Counted from the stretch's first letter, positions 34,676 through 44,290 are shown. The stretch is DNA of 50,607 nucleotides from Myxococcota bacterium (GCA_028284955.1 JANQQS010000006.1:1-50607), one strand, 5' to 3'. A program made the numbers and translations. Notes: a model not told the origin generated them from the letters alone.

Positions 34676-36007
34676 ATGATCTCTGATTCGCTTCCGCTCG
34701 ATACCCCGCCCGCGAAACTCGCCCACGACCTGAGAATCGCAATCGACGGCGCTCGATGCTGGCACGAGCGATGTGCTCAGCTCGCCCAGCCGGGCGCACT
34801 CGACCGGTTTCTCGCCCGCGCAGCCCGAACTGTTCCCTTCTACCGCGCTGAGATCGCGCCGAACAACAGCACAAAGGGATTTACTCTCAAAGATTTTCCG
34901 CCGATCGATCGCAGCCACCTCGAACATCACAGCAGCGCGTTTATTTCTGAAGATCCGTCGACACCTTGTGTGCAGCGTCGGCGGACCGGAGGGACCACCC
35001 GACCCGCTCTCGAAGTGCATCGCGACGCTGGGGGATGGCATGCGTCCGATCCGCTTATGTACGAATGGATCGCGTCTCGCTACGAAACAGTCCGTCGCGA
35101 GCTGAGCGACGGTGATTTGCTCGCGGTGCACGCTCACAACTATCTCTACTGGCGCAACGAATCGGTCATACATGCCAACTTACATCAAGCGCATGTGCGC
35201 ATCCGAAGAATCGGTCGCAGCCCACGAGCCGACCGAGCGCTCATCGCGGAGCTGATGCAACTTAGGATCCCCGTGCTCTCTGCCAAACCGAGTTGCCTAC
35301 GAAACATCATCCAGCTCAGCGAGCTCATCGGCGATGGCCAAGTTCGGGTATCCCCAACGCTCGTGGCATGCGGCGGGGAGACTCTCTACGAAGACGAACG
35401 CACCGCGCTCGAACAGTCATTCGGCTGTCCCGTGGGGAACTTCTATTTGTCCGCCGAAGCAGGCTTTCTCGCTGGCGAATGCCCGTACCGGGAGGGCTTG
35501 CATCTGGTTCCACACGTCGCACGCGTCTTGGTGCGCCGCCCAGATGGTGAACTTTGCGAAGAAGGCACAGGTGAGCTCGTCATCACGAATCTCGCCAACT
35601 GGCATACGGTGCTGATCAACTACCGAACTGGCGATCATGTTCGCCTCGAACACGTTTCGTGCCCCTGCGGCTATTCCGGCCCCACGATTCGCGAATTGCC
35701 AGGCCGAGAACCGATAGCATTTCCAACTTCGAGCGGTTGCGTCTCGACTCAGGATTTGTCCGCAATCGTATCCGAGTTCCCGGTAGCACATCATCAAATT
35801 ACAAAACGCAGCGATGGTTCGTACGCTTTTCGATGGGCCGCTGATGCTGAATGCGCAAACTTGGTCGATGTCGCGCGACTACTCGAAAAAGCCCTGAGGG
35901 CCAAGCTCGGTGCGTACGAGACTCTGCACATGGAATACGTCAGCTACGGAGACTTTGTCGCCGCGCCCGGTGCGAAAATGTGGCGATACCGCATCGAGCC
36001 CCAGTAG
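34676..36007 (+). CDS. PaaK/CapK-like adenylate-forming enzyme, paralog 2
   Basis: 443 residues. Paralogous along its full length to the gene at 31760-33202: A-R-A-A-R-T-V-P-F-Y-R near residue 45, phosphate loop T-G-G-T-T at 104-108, A-C-G-G-E-T-L-Y-E-D-E-R, N-F-Y-L-S-A-E-A-G-F, N-Y-R-T-G-D and C-P-C-G-Y-S-G-P-T. Y-L-S-A-E-A-G replaces Y-R-S-T-E-C-G of paralog 1, so substrates may differ. It follows the RpiR gene by 33 bp and probably shares its transcript. No peptide gene of its own was found. Its 3' end overlaps the convergent APC permease by 64 bp. Confidence 0.82.
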   Translation: MISDSLPLDTPPAKLAHDLRIAIDGARCWHERCAQLAQPGALDRFLARAARTVPFYRAEIAPNNSTKGFTLKDFPPIDRSHLEHHSSAFISEDPSTPCVQRRRTGGTTRPALEVHRDAGGWHASDPLMYEWIASRYETVRRELSDGDLLAVHAHNYLYWRNESVIHANLHQAHVRIRRIGRSPRADRALIAELMQLRIPVLSAKPSCLRNIIQLSELIGDGQVRVSPTLVACGGETLYEDERTALEQSFGCPVGNFYLSAEAGFLAGECPYREGLHLVPHVARVLVRRPDGELCEEGTGELVITNLANWHTVLINYRTGDHVRLEHVSCPCGYSGPTIRELPGREPIAFPTSSGCVSTQDLSAIVSEFPVAHHQITKRSDGSYAFRWAADAECANLVDVARLLEKALRAKLGAYETLHMEYVSYGDFVAAPGAKMWRYRIEPQ

Positions 36008-37242
36008 ATAGCCGCTCCAAGCGCCAGAGCGATCCCTCCCGATGCGAGCTGCTGTCGGCTCGCCTGCGTGAGCAACAATAAACAAACGCACATTGCAATC
36101 ACCGATGCGGTACGAGCAAAGGGAATCGCCGCTGTCTCGTGACGCAGGAACGGAGGATGGCGACGAAATACCCATACCGAAAGGCACACCGGAACATACT
36201 GGGCGACGCGAGCGACGACGCTGATGATCGCAAGCTGTTTGAATGATGAGCTAAGCGCCAGCCCGATGGTCAACAGGGCCGTCACCGCGATCGACGCCGC
36301 CGGCGTTTTGTATACAGAATGAACTGCGCCGAGCTTCGCGGGAAGTTCACCGCGCTGAGCCATAGCGAAAAAGGCGCGTGGCACGACAACCGCCTGCCCC
36401 GCGGCATACCCGAACGTCGAAAGCATCACACATCCGGCAACGAATATGCCTCCCGTATCGCCGATCGCCACCGTCGCCGCATCGGATAGAGGGTTTTGGG
36501 AACCTGCAAGGCCCTCCCACATGCCCAGCGCTACGGCGTGCGTCGTAAGGTACAAGGCCGACACGATGGCCATGACCGAAAGCAGCGCGCGCGGTACTGC
36601 ACGCTGAGGCGATAGCACCTCGCCAGCTGGAATGACCAGAGACTCGAAGCCGACGAACATATAAAACGCAATCAGAACCGTCTCTCCAAAACCGCCCCAT
36701 CCGGACGGTGCCCACGGAACAAACCGCGACGAGCGCACAAACAGCAACCCTGCGCCAACGAATATTGCCAGCGTGACAATTTTTGCGGCACCAAACCATG
36801 TAGACACGCGAGCTCCCAGTTTGCTCCCGAGAATATTCACCCACGAAAGCCCACCCACCAGCACGGTGAGCACCCACGCATGCATCATCCCGTGGCCCAC
36901 CTGGGGCACGAAATAGGAAAGCGCCAACACAAACCCATTGGCGTTTGCGGCGAAGACCAACACGCGGGTCACGCACGTCATCCACCCCACCTCGAAACCC
37001 ACGAAACGACCAAACGCAGAACGCGCATACAAATAGGCACCACCGGTGTCTTCGAAATGGCGACTCACATCAGCGAACGAAATGGTCACGAAAAAAGCCA
37101 GCAGCCCCGCCGCGACGACCGCGACCAAAGAGGCCGGCCCCATGCGCTGAGCCAGTACCCCCGGCAAAAGAAAAATGCCCGAACCGATCACTCCATTGAC
37201 GCCGAGCGCGACGACGTCGGAGGACGATAGCCGTCTATCCAT
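35944..37242 (-). CDS. APC-superfamily amino acid permease
   Basis: About 432 residues from ATG 37242; the frame opens at 37431, but the extra 63 residues do not resemble the family. The N-terminus V-V-A-L-G-V-N-G-V-I-G-S-G-I-F-L-L-P-G is the APC first-helix glycine motif that unwinds to bind the amino group, and about 12 membrane helices follow. It probably imports an amino acid or related amine. It faces PaaK-like paralog 2 tail to tail with a 64-bp overlap. It may serve the peptide/ligase cluster or be unrelated. Confidence 0.88.
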   Translation of the reverse strand: MDRRLSSSDVVALGVNGVIGSGIFLLPGVLAQRMGPASLVAVVAAGLLAFFVTISFADVSRHFEDTGGAYLYARSAFGRFVGFEVGWMTCVTRVLVFAANANGFVLALSYFVPQVGHGMMHAWVLTVLVGGLSWVNILGSKLGARVSTWFGAAKIVTLAIFVGAGLLFVRSSRFVPWAPSGWGGFGETVLIAFYMFVGFESLVIPAGEVLSPQRAVPRALLSVMAIVSALYLTTHAVALGMWEGLAGSQNPLSDAATVAIGDTGGIFVAGCVMLSTFGYAAGQAVVVPRAFFAMAQRGELPAKLGAVHSVYKTPAASIAVTALLTIGLALSSSFKQLAIISVVARVAQYVPVCLSVWVFRRHPPFLRHETAAIPFARTASVIAMCVCLLLLTQASRQQLASGGIALALGAAIYWGSMRYRHIFAPGAATKSP

Positions 37243-37557
37243 TGTGGAGGAGCGCACGAAGGCGGGCACTATACGCACAACGCCAGCGCAGGCAAGGCCG
37301 GTCGCGTAAACCAGGCCTCCCATCGCCGCACTGACTTCGCACCTCATTCTAAGAATCGCAGAATCCATGCTGCAGAGCAGACTGAGCACAACTCGGGACA
37401 ACTTCCCGCGCTGTTGCACTGCTCTGCCCACAAAACGCCGCGTTTTCAGGCTCTACCTCCAAGGCACGAACCTTGCCCAAGAGAGCCGACAGAACCGAGA
37501 GAAGCGGGCTCATGCCTTGAACTCAGTGTGAACCCCGCGACCACTATGGAGGCAACT
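37243..37557. other. 315-bp divergent intergenic region
   Basis: Between the permease gene (minus) and the PDZ lipoprotein gene (plus). It should hold both promoters. Open frames extend through it on both strands as upstream extensions of the two genes, but neither extension looks like family sequence. No other structure was seen. Confidence 0.4.
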
Positions 37558-38598
37558 ATGAACCGACAACATCAGCCCACGCACCACCGGCTCGTGAACA
37601 CTCTATCCATTGCAATCGCCGCGGTCTTGCTCGCGACGGCTTGCTCAAACTCCAAACTCGGCATGCAGAAGTACGACGATGAAGACCCGGCTCTGACCGA
37701 GGATGACGGAGGCAGCGATGTTCCGATCATCGGGGATGAAGAATGTGCCACGGTATGTGTCGAGGCGACCGCGCGATTCGCGGTGCTCGCGGAAGGCGAC
37801 AACGCCTGCACTTTGGATTGCGGCGTAGATATCGGCATGGGTTTCGACGGAGAAGCCAGCCTTTCTATCCTATGGTCGATTCTCGATTTGGATGGCGACG
37901 GCGACTTTCAAAACGGCGGGAGCTGCGACCTCACACTCGAATGCTCGACCCCCTGCCAAAGCCTCTTCACCGAATGCGTAGAGCTCGACATCGACGACGC
38001 CGAACATACGGAGGCCTGCTTGGAGCAATTCACCGAGTGCCAGGTCGACGAGCAGTGCGCCCTCGCCCAAGACGAATGCCTCATCCAAGCCGGACTCACC
38101 AAGGATTCATGCTTGGATTCAGGCTACGCGCCTGATTACTGCCAAGATATCTATGACGACGCAGCCACGGTTTGCGGATGCCTCTATGTCGCATGCACCG
38201 CGGGAGACGATGGCCTCGAATGCAACGAAGAAAACCTTCCCGCCCTGCCACCTCTCCCTGCGCAAACCGGACCGACGACCTGGAAAATAGAGCGCGCATT
38301 CCTCGACGCCCAGCTCGCGCGCATTCACGGCATCGAGAACCAAGTCTTTTTGATGCCGAGCTTGGATTCCCAAAAACAGATCAAAGGTCTCGAGATGCAG
38401 TCCATTCGCCGCGGTGATGTCCTGTCGTCGCTCGGCTTCCGCAACGGCGACGTGCTGCGTTCGATCAACGGACACTCGTTCGTCGGTCTTCAACAAAAGC
38501 CGTGGGTCATCATGGACCTGATGAACGCCCGAGAAATCGAAGTCGTCATCGAACGACGCGGGCAACTCCGCCGACACCGCTACCTCGTAGTCAAATAG
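37558..38598 (+). CDS. Cys-rich lipoprotein with C-terminal GspC-type PDZ domain
   Basis: 346 residues from ATG 37558 with GGAGG just upstream (the frame opens at 37414). The signal SIAIAAVLLATAC is a clear lipobox. Residues about 60-245 are acidic and hold many Cys in repeated C-x(3-8)-C patterns, suggesting disulfides and calcium-like D-L-D-G-D-G-D. The last about 75 residues (I-R-R-G-D-V-L-S-S-L-G-F-R-N-G-D-V-L-R-S-I-N-G) match the PDZ-like domain of type II secretion GspC proteins. No other secretion genes are nearby. Role unknown; export quality control or scaffold is a guess. A strong terminator follows. Confidence 0.78.
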   Translation: MNRQHQPTHHRLVNTLSIAIAAVLLATACSNSKLGMQKYDDEDPALTEDDGGSDVPIIGDEECATVCVEATARFAVLAEGDNACTLDCGVDIGMGFDGEASLSILWSILDLDGDGDFQNGGSCDLTLECSTPCQSLFTECVELDIDDAEHTEACLEQFTECQVDEQCALAQDECLIQAGLTKDSCLDSGYAPDYCQDIYDDAATVCGCLYVACTAGDDGLECNEENLPALPPLPAQTGPTTWKIERAFLDAQLARIHGIENQVFLMPSLDSQKQIKGLEMQSIRRGDVLSSLGFRNGDVLRSINGHSFVGLQQKPWVIMDLMNAREIEVVIERRGQLRRHRYLVVK

Positions 38599-38643
38599 AC
38601 ACACAGGTCCGCGGTACGGAATCGTGGAAAAGAATGTGTAACG

Positions 38644-38676
38644 AGGGGGCGTTTCGAAATTACCGAAACGCCCCCT
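38644..38676 (+). terminator. Rho-independent terminator after the PDZ lipoprotein gene
   Basis: A perfect 13-bp stem (AGGGGGCGTTTCG at 38644-38656 with CGAAACGCCCCCT at 38664-38676) and a 7-nt loop, followed by a short T-rich end (TGTT). It may serve both this gene and the convergent yjbQ. Confidence 0.85.
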
Positions 38677-38714
38677 TGTTCCGCGTGCATCGCGCGAGCT
38701 CTCTTGCGGATGCG

Positions 38715-39137
38715 CTACCCTTGCCCGACAACTGTAAGCGTGATCTTTCTTTCGTGCGGGGCGAGGCGATGCTCCCAGAGGAAGATTCCCTGCCAAGTCC
38801 CGAGGTCGCAGCGGCGGTCCACGACCGGAATGCCAATCGAAGTTTGGCCGAGCGCTGTTCGAATGTGCGCCGGCATATCATCGGGTCCTTCGTCTACATG
38901 TACAAATAGCGGGTCGCCATCAGGCACCAGGCGAGCCAGAAACGCATCCAGGTCGCGTCGTACGTCTGGGTCCGCGTTTTCGTTGATCAGCAACGACGCA
39001 CTGGTGTGGTGAACGAACAGGGTACATAGGCCGCGCTCTATGTTCATGTCAGCCACCGCAGACTGAACGCGGCGGGTAATCTCGGTCGTTCCTCGACCGC
39101 GCGTCGACACGAAAAACGATGTGGATACGCAAGACAT
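38715..39137 (-). CDS. yjbQ: YjbQ/UPF0047-family protein
   Basis: 140 residues from Met at 39137, matching the family length of about 138; the frame opens at 39242 with a non-homologous extension. Conserved blocks are present: HHTSASLLINENADPDVRRD, D-E-G-P-D-D-M-P-A-H-I, and G-T-W-Q-G-I-F-L-W-E-H-R with the conserved histidines. The E. coli homolog has weak thiamine-phosphate-synthase-like activity; the true role of the family is unsettled. Convergent with the PDZ lipoprotein gene and divergent from the helicase gene. Confidence 0.9.
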   Translation of the reverse strand: MSCVSTSFFVSTRGRGTTEITRRVQSAVADMNIERGLCTLFVHHTSASLLINENADPDVRRDLDAFLARLVPDGDPLFVHVDEGPDDMPAHIRTALGQTSIGIPVVDRRCDLGTWQGIFLWEHRLAPHERKITLTVVGQG

Positions 39138-39261
39138 CGGAGAATGAGCGCTATGCATCCGTCGACTTTTTGATTCACTGAGGCGGTTGTCAACTCGTGT
39201 TGCGAAGGTTTCAGGCAAATCAGGGATCGACACCGCGATCAATTTGTGATCTAAGGCGGTT

Positions 39262-41700
39262 GTGAGCCCGATTTACGACGCTTCGGCCGTCGACATGCAG
39301 CCCGCGCGACCCAGACAACCCACGCGACCCAGACAACCCGCGGAGCAACCACGCCAAACACAGAAGCCTTCCGCCGGCCAGGTGGTGCCCGTGGTTCGTC
39401 TCTTTGCCGAACGCGTAGTCGTCGATTGCAACCCCGACGGGTCCAAGATGGAAGAAGCTCTCGCCCCGTTGATCGAACTTCGGTTTCGCTACCCTGCGGT
39501 CAACCGCTGCATTCGCGCGACCGACCCCACAGAGTATTTTCTCTCAGCATCTGGACAGGGCATCGACGCTCTGTATCGGGATCGACCGACTGAGCAAGAC
39601 GCGCGACGCGTTCTCGAAAGCCTCGGCGCGGTGGACGTTCAATGCGTGGAAACCATAGGCATTTCGGCTGACATCGACGCCGACTACGTGGTTCGAATAG
39701 GCGGAAACGCCCAACAGCACTGCGATTTCTCGGCACACGCGATCCCGAGGCTTCGACAACTGGGCTGGGAAATCAACATCGCGAAAGATTTTCCCTATCA
39801 AGTCGTAGATTCACCCATCGCGTTTTGGGCCGATGTTCGACCGTCCGAAGATAGCGAGCGACCCGATTGGTTCGCTCTCGAACTCGGCGTGTGGGTAGAC
39901 GGAGAACGCATCAATCTGCTCCCTGCACTGATCGAGCTTCTTGAAGAGAGCCACGAAGGACAGACTCTACAGCAGTTAAACCATCGCCCTCGCGCTGCCG
40001 TACCGATTGGTGCGACGCGCTACGTAATGATGCAGACCTCTACCTTGCGAGATTTGTTGCAAGTCGTAGTCGAGCTTTATGAAGGGAGCGATGGCCAAGC
40101 ACTTCATCTTTCGCTCTCGGAAGCTCGGGTGCTGAGCGTCCTCGATCAGGCATTCGCAAACGCCCGTATGCCACTCAAATGGAATGACCCGAGCCGAGCT
40201 CGGCAGACCGGGGAGGCGCTGCTGGCTCCGGCCGACGAAAAAGACGGCCCAACAGACCTTCAAGCGATCCTTCGCCCTTATCAACGCGAAGGGCTTGGAT
40301 GGCTTCAACGCCTCGTGGAGCACGATGTCGGCGGCGTGCTTGCGGATGATATGGGGCTCGGAAAAACGCTCCAAACCATCGCCCACATCGCGACAGAAAA
40401 AGCCGCGGGGCGCCTCGGTTCATCTTCGACTTCTGGTCGGCCGAATGAAGCAGGCCATCCTGCCCTCGTGGTCGCCCCTACGAGCCTAATGAGCAACTGG
40501 GCGCGCGAGCTGAAGCGTTTCGCGCCCCATCTAGACGCCGTCGAATACCACGGCAGCCACCGTTCCGCGCGCCGGAGTCGAATCGCGAAAGCTGATGTCG
40601 TGCTCACCAGCTACCCTATCCTGCTGCGCGACGAAGAGGAACTCGCATCGCACAACTGGCACCTCGTCGTGTTGGACGAAGCCCACGCGATCAAGAATCG
40701 ACGAAGCCGAATTCATCTCGCCGCGAAATCACTACCCGCGCGCCATCGCCTTTGCTTGACGGGCACTCCCGTGGAAAATCACCTCGGAGAGTTATGGTCG
40801 CTCTTCGACTTTCTCAACCCAGGCCTCCTTGGCAGCGCCGAATACTTCAAACACTGGTATCGATGGCCCATCGAACGATTCCGCGACGAACATCGACTGC
40901 ATGCACTCCGCGAAAAGGTTGCCCCGTTCATTCTGCGCCGTCTCAAAGGCCATGTAGCCACAGAATTACCTAAAAAAACGACGCTATCTCAGCCCGTCGA
41001 GCTCAAAGGAAAGCAGCGCGAGCTCTACGAAAGCATCCGCATCGCGGCGCACGCACAAGTGCGTCAACTGATTCGAAAAAAAGGTTTTGCAGCATCCACC
41101 ATTCCCGTCCTCGATGCGTTGATGAAGCTCCGCCAACTTTGCTGCGATCCACGTCTTGTCAAAATGCACGCGGCGCGTTTCGTTCGCGAGAATGCCAAAG
41201 CCGAAGCTTTTTTCGATCTTGTTGAGACACAACTGCACCACCGACATCGCATGCTGGTGTTTAGTCAGTTTACCAGTGCGCTTCGCCTGCTCGGCGAAGG
41301 ACTCACCCAACGCAAGATTCAGTTTTTGACATTGACCGGAGCCACAAAACATCGGCAGGCACTGTGCGATCGGTTTGAACAAGGCGAGGCCGACGTGTTC
41401 CTCATCAGCCTCAAAGCCGGGGGTACCGGCCTTAATCTAGTAAGCGCCGACACGGTCGTTCACTACGACCCTTGGTGGAATCCGCAGGCGCATGCTCAAG
41501 CCACCGATCGCGCGTACCGAATCGGGCAAACGAAGCCCGTTTTCGTGTACAACCTTTTCGTTGCAGGGAGCGTGGAAGAACGGATCCTTCACCTTCAGCA
41601 CAAGAAAAAGCGGCTTGCTGACGCCATTCTGGCCGGAGAACTTCCGGACCACGCGCTGACCGAGGAAGATATCGATCTACTGCTGGCTCCGCTCACGTAA
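39262..41700 (+). CDS. SNF2-family DEAD/DEAH helicase-like ATPase
   Basis: 812 residues from GTG 39262; ATG 39295 is an alternative. After a Pro/Arg/Gln-rich start (repeats of T-R-P-R-Q-P) and a variable region, the ATPase core starts near 330: D-D-M-G-L-G-K-T (Walker A), V-L-D-E-A-H-A-I-K-N (motif II), C-L-T-G-T-P-V-E-N-H (III), then the C-lobe with S-L-K-A-G-G-T-G-L-N-L (V) and D-R-A-Y-R-I-G-Q (VI). It is a double-stranded DNA translocase of the SNF2/RapA-like group, probably remodelling DNA-protein complexes. No nuclease or methylase lies beside it to suggest a defence system. Confidence 0.9.
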   Translation: MSPIYDASAVDMQPARPRQPTRPRQPAEQPRQTQKPSAGQVVPVVRLFAERVVVDCNPDGSKMEEALAPLIELRFRYPAVNRCIRATDPTEYFLSASGQGIDALYRDRPTEQDARRVLESLGAVDVQCVETIGISADIDADYVVRIGGNAQQHCDFSAHAIPRLRQLGWEINIAKDFPYQVVDSPIAFWADVRPSEDSERPDWFALELGVWVDGERINLLPALIELLEESHEGQTLQQLNHRPRAAVPIGATRYVMMQTSTLRDLLQVVVELYEGSDGQALHLSLSEARVLSVLDQAFANARMPLKWNDPSRARQTGEALLAPADEKDGPTDLQAILRPYQREGLGWLQRLVEHDVGGVLADDMGLGKTLQTIAHIATEKAAGRLGSSSTSGRPNEAGHPALVVAPTSLMSNWARELKRFAPHLDAVEYHGSHRSARRSRIAKADVVLTSYPILLRDEEELASHNWHLVVLDEAHAIKNRRSRIHLAAKSLPARHRLCLTGTPVENHLGELWSLFDFLNPGLLGSAEYFKHWYRWPIERFRDEHRLHALREKVAPFILRRLKGHVATELPKKTTLSQPVELKGKQRELYESIRIAAHAQVRQLIRKKGFAASTIPVLDALMKLRQLCCDPRLVKMHAARFVRENAKAEAFFDLVETQLHHRHRMLVFSQFTSALRLLGEGLTQRKIQFLTLTGATKHRQALCDRFEQGEADVFLISLKAGGTGLNLVSADTVVHYDPWWNPQAHAQATDRAYRIGQTKPVFVYNLFVAGSVEERILHLQHKKKRLADAILAGELPDHALTEEDIDLLLAPLT

Positions 41701-41749
41701 CGCGATCTTCCCCGGCTGCAGCCCGTGGCGTTCGTGCTAAGCCGTTTAA

Positions 41750-42613
41750 GTGACGAGTTCGACGTTTGATCTCCCTTCAGCCATCGCCGCGCTGGCCCGC
41801 GTGCCCTGTTTTGCGCCGCTTTCCGAGGCCACGTTGACCACCCTGGCCAACGAGTCGCGCTACTTGTCATGGCCCGCCAAAACCCGCCTTGGTTCGCTCG
41901 GAGATGCGCCGAAATCTATTTGGGTACTGCTCACGGGCAAGGCTCGGGTGTTTCACGAAACCGGAGATCACCAGGTCACCGTAAAACACCTGATGGCGCC
42001 GTGTACGGTGTTCGAGAAAGAGGTCATCGCGGAATGCCCGATCGAAGACTGCGTAGAAACCTTGGTGCCTAGTTCCGCGTTTGAAATCCCGGCCAAACGA
42101 TTTCGCGCAGTCATTCGGGAAACCCCAGACGCAGCGTGGAACCTGCTCCTTGACGTGAGCCAAAGGTTCTGCCTGGCCGCCCGCAATGAACGAGTGCTTC
42201 TCGCAGAACCTGAAGCTCGGCTCGCCAGCGTGCTCATGGCGATGATCGAATGGTTTGGACGGGAAGGCGCTAGCGGCACACGCATTCAGCTTCCGCTGAC
42301 CCAGAAGGATCTCGCAGACCATACCGGAGTAAGCCTTCGTACCATGTCGCGATTGCTCCGTGGTTGGTCGGAATCGAACATCGTCTCACGGCACAAAGGC
42401 TGGATTGTCATCAACGATGTCACCAGGCTCACAGAGCTGAGCCGCGGTCTCCGCCACAACCTGAACTATCCGGGCTTCGGCAACACAGATCGTTCGCTCG
42501 CGCACGCCTCAACGTCTCGTGCCCCCAACACGTCTCCGTCACGCCATTTGGCACACACCGAAGAAAGAGGCGCCGATGACGCATTGAACGAGAGCGCCGT
42601 CGACTCTACCTAG
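41750..42613 (+). CDS. Crp/Fnr-family transcriptional regulator
   Basis: 287 residues from GTG 41750. The cyclic-nucleotide-binding-like beta barrel (about 20-140) lacks the Arg/Ser pocket of true CRP and the Cys cluster of FNR, so the ligand is unknown. The C-terminal winged helix has LPLTQKDLADHTGVSLRTMSRLLRGW, the Crp recognition helix. About 50 low-complexity residues rich in Arg/Ser/Asn trail after it. It follows the SNF2 gene by 49 bp and precedes the queuosine-precursor transporter by 26 bp, so the three may be co-transcribed. Confidence 0.87.
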   Translation: MTSSTFDLPSAIAALARVPCFAPLSEATLTTLANESRYLSWPAKTRLGSLGDAPKSIWVLLTGKARVFHETGDHQVTVKHLMAPCTVFEKEVIAECPIEDCVETLVPSSAFEIPAKRFRAVIRETPDAAWNLLLDVSQRFCLAARNERVLLAEPEARLASVLMAMIEWFGREGASGTRIQLPLTQKDLADHTGVSLRTMSRLLRGWSESNIVSRHKGWIVINDVTRLTELSRGLRHNLNYPGFGNTDRSLAHASTSRAPNTSPSRHLAHTEERGADDALNESAVDST

Positions 42614-42639
42614 AGCTCACGGAAGAACTGGGGCAATAG

Positions 42640-43311
42640 ATGAGCAACGAGATCCTCTACGGCGTCTGCGTGTTGACCAATCTTGGAATTGGGCTTGCCT
42701 CTTTTCGTGCAGGCCGTTCTTGGCTTCAAACGTACATCGTCATCAACCTTCTGCTCACCAGCTGCGTCGCAGGACGGATCATTCGGGTCGCAGGGCTCGA
42801 AACCACGGCCGCCGGCCCGTTCTACGCCGCGGTCTTTCTCGCCACCGACCTCATGTCCGAACACCACGGGACCAAAGCCGCGTTTCGATCCGTCGCACAG
42901 GGATTTTTCGCGATCATCGCGTTCGGAGCGTTTTCCCAGGGTGTGCTCTTGCTCGAGCCGATTCCTCAAGCCAAAGAGCTTGGCGACGCGATGCAGATAG
43001 TGTTTTCCACATCGCTCAGGATAGCCGTGGCTTCCGCGGCGGCATACCTCGTCGCGCAGAACTTTGACGTTTGGATGTACGACCAGCTCCACCGACGAAC
43101 CGGCGACAAGCTTTTGTGGATCCGCAACAACGGCAGCACCATCGCGTCGCAGACGATCGACACGGTGGTCTTCTTCTTCGTGGCGTTCTACGGAGTGCTC
43201 GACAACTGGATGGAAGTCGCGATCAGCGGTGGGCTGCTCAAGTTGGCCATCGCACTGATCGACACGCCCTTTTTGTATATGAGCTACTTCGTTCAAACCA
43301 CGAAAGCGTAG
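42640..43311 (+). CDS. Queuosine precursor transporter (YhhQ/DUF165 family)
   Basis: 223 residues with about six membrane helices. The family signatures are present: A-T-D-L-M-S-E-H-H-G, and W-I-R-N-N-G-S-T-I-A-S-Q-T-I-D-T-V-V-F-F. Members take up preQ0/preQ1 for queuosine in tRNA. The ATG 42640 start is normal. Its last 74 bp overlap the 3' end of the convergent HESAH gene. Confidence 0.9.
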   Translation: MSNEILYGVCVLTNLGIGLASFRAGRSWLQTYIVINLLLTSCVAGRIIRVAGLETTAAGPFYAAVFLATDLMSEHHGTKAAFRSVAQGFFAIIAFGAFSQGVLLLEPIPQAKELGDAMQIVFSTSLRIAVASAAAYLVAQNFDVWMYDQLHRRTGDKLLWIRNNGSTIASQTIDTVVFFFVAFYGVLDNWMEVAISGGLLKLAIALIDTPFLYMSYFVQTTKA

Positions 43312-44290
43312 GAATCGACTCCGTTTCAAGAAGTTCTTCGATCAGTGGTGTCACCCGCATGACGACCGCGGCCATATCAAATAGATCGTTGCCCCAAAAA
43401 CCTCTACCTTGAGCCCGAATGACCGCGGCCAACGCGCGATCAAAACCTGATTCAGGCATCAGCTGGTGGCTCAGCCGGAACAGTTGAATCAGTTCCGCCC
43501 AGCTGTCGGTTGGCATTCCCGAATCGTTGTCGCGTCGCTCGCCTCGCAACACAAGCACTGGGATTTCAACGAATAGATAAAGAATCCGCGCGATATGGCA
43601 CGGTGAGAGTTCGTCGGGCGATCGAATAGGCTCGAGGCTGAAACGTTCGCCCAGTGTATGGTCTCCTTGCACAAACAGCGGAATTGGCGAAAACGCGGCG
43701 TGCGCCGATTCATGACCGATGTCTGAATCCCAATCCCATTCGCGACCAGGTTTCCTGGCCGTGATCAGCCGCGTGGTCCGTGTCCCTTCCGAATCTCGAA
43801 ACCATGCGACGCCATGATTTCGCATGCTGGCACAGGGAACAATGCCTCCGGCGGGGAGGACGGTGGTAGTCGAACCGCGATCTTCTGAGTCACCATCGCC
43901 CAGCCCACCGTGCTCCGAAAAATAGATCACCCACGGCTGGGCTCGCCTGCGCTCAGTAAGGAACCTTTCAAGCTCCCATGCGTCGAACAGACCGAGCTCA
44001 ACAAAACGCTGACGATAGCCAGCGCGCCGAGCGAGCTCCGCAGCAAGTTGAATACGCAGATCAAACAGCAGCTCAGCCACCGCTTCGGACGCACATTGCC
44101 GATCCCAAATTAGCGAAATAGAGCTCGGCAAATACACGCTATCGCCAAGCAATCGACTCACTTCGTCGAGCACCAACACTTCTCGCCCGTTCCACGGCAG
44201 TGTTGCGTACCGAGCCTGTGCGATTGTCTGCTCAAATCGCGTGGGCCAAGAGATTCCGTTTTCTTGTGATCCATGGTCTCCTGTGAACAT
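43238..44290 (-). CDS. Unidentified protein with HExxH motif, in the peptide/PaaK-like operon
   Basis: 350 residues; AGGAG seven bases before ATG 44290 supports the start. I do not recognise the family. The middle has D-I-G-H-E-S-A-H-A-A-F (His193, Glu194, His197), a possible zinc-protease helix; the third ligand is not obvious. Earlier stretches (REVLVLDEVSRLLGDSVYLP, PWVIYFSEHGGLGDG) look globular, and there is no signal peptide. It is 36 bp downstream of PaaK-like paralog 3, so peptide, ligase and this protein form one likely operon. A role as leader peptidase or modifier is a guess. Confidence 0.65.
   Translation of the reverse strand: MFTGDHGSQENGISWPTRFEQTIAQARYATLPWNGREVLVLDEVSRLLGDSVYLPSSISLIWDRQCASEAVAELLFDLRIQLAAELARRAGYRQRFVELGLFDAWELERFLTERRRAQPWVIYFSEHGGLGDGDSEDRGSTTTVLPAGGIVPCASMRNHGVAWFRDSEGTRTTRLITARKPGREWDWDSDIGHESAHAAFSPIPLFVQGDHTLGERFSLEPIRSPDELSPCHIARILYLFVEIPVLVLRGERRDNDSGMPTDSWAELIQLFRLSHQLMPESGFDRALAAVIRAQGRGFWGNDLFDMAAVVMRVTPLIEELLETESIPTLSWFERSSSYTKRACRSVRWPT

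Noticed and set aside
39262-41700. SNF2 helicase as part of a phage-defence system
   Set aside because: No nuclease, methylase or other defence partner lies next to it; neighbours are yjbQ and a Crp-type regulator.
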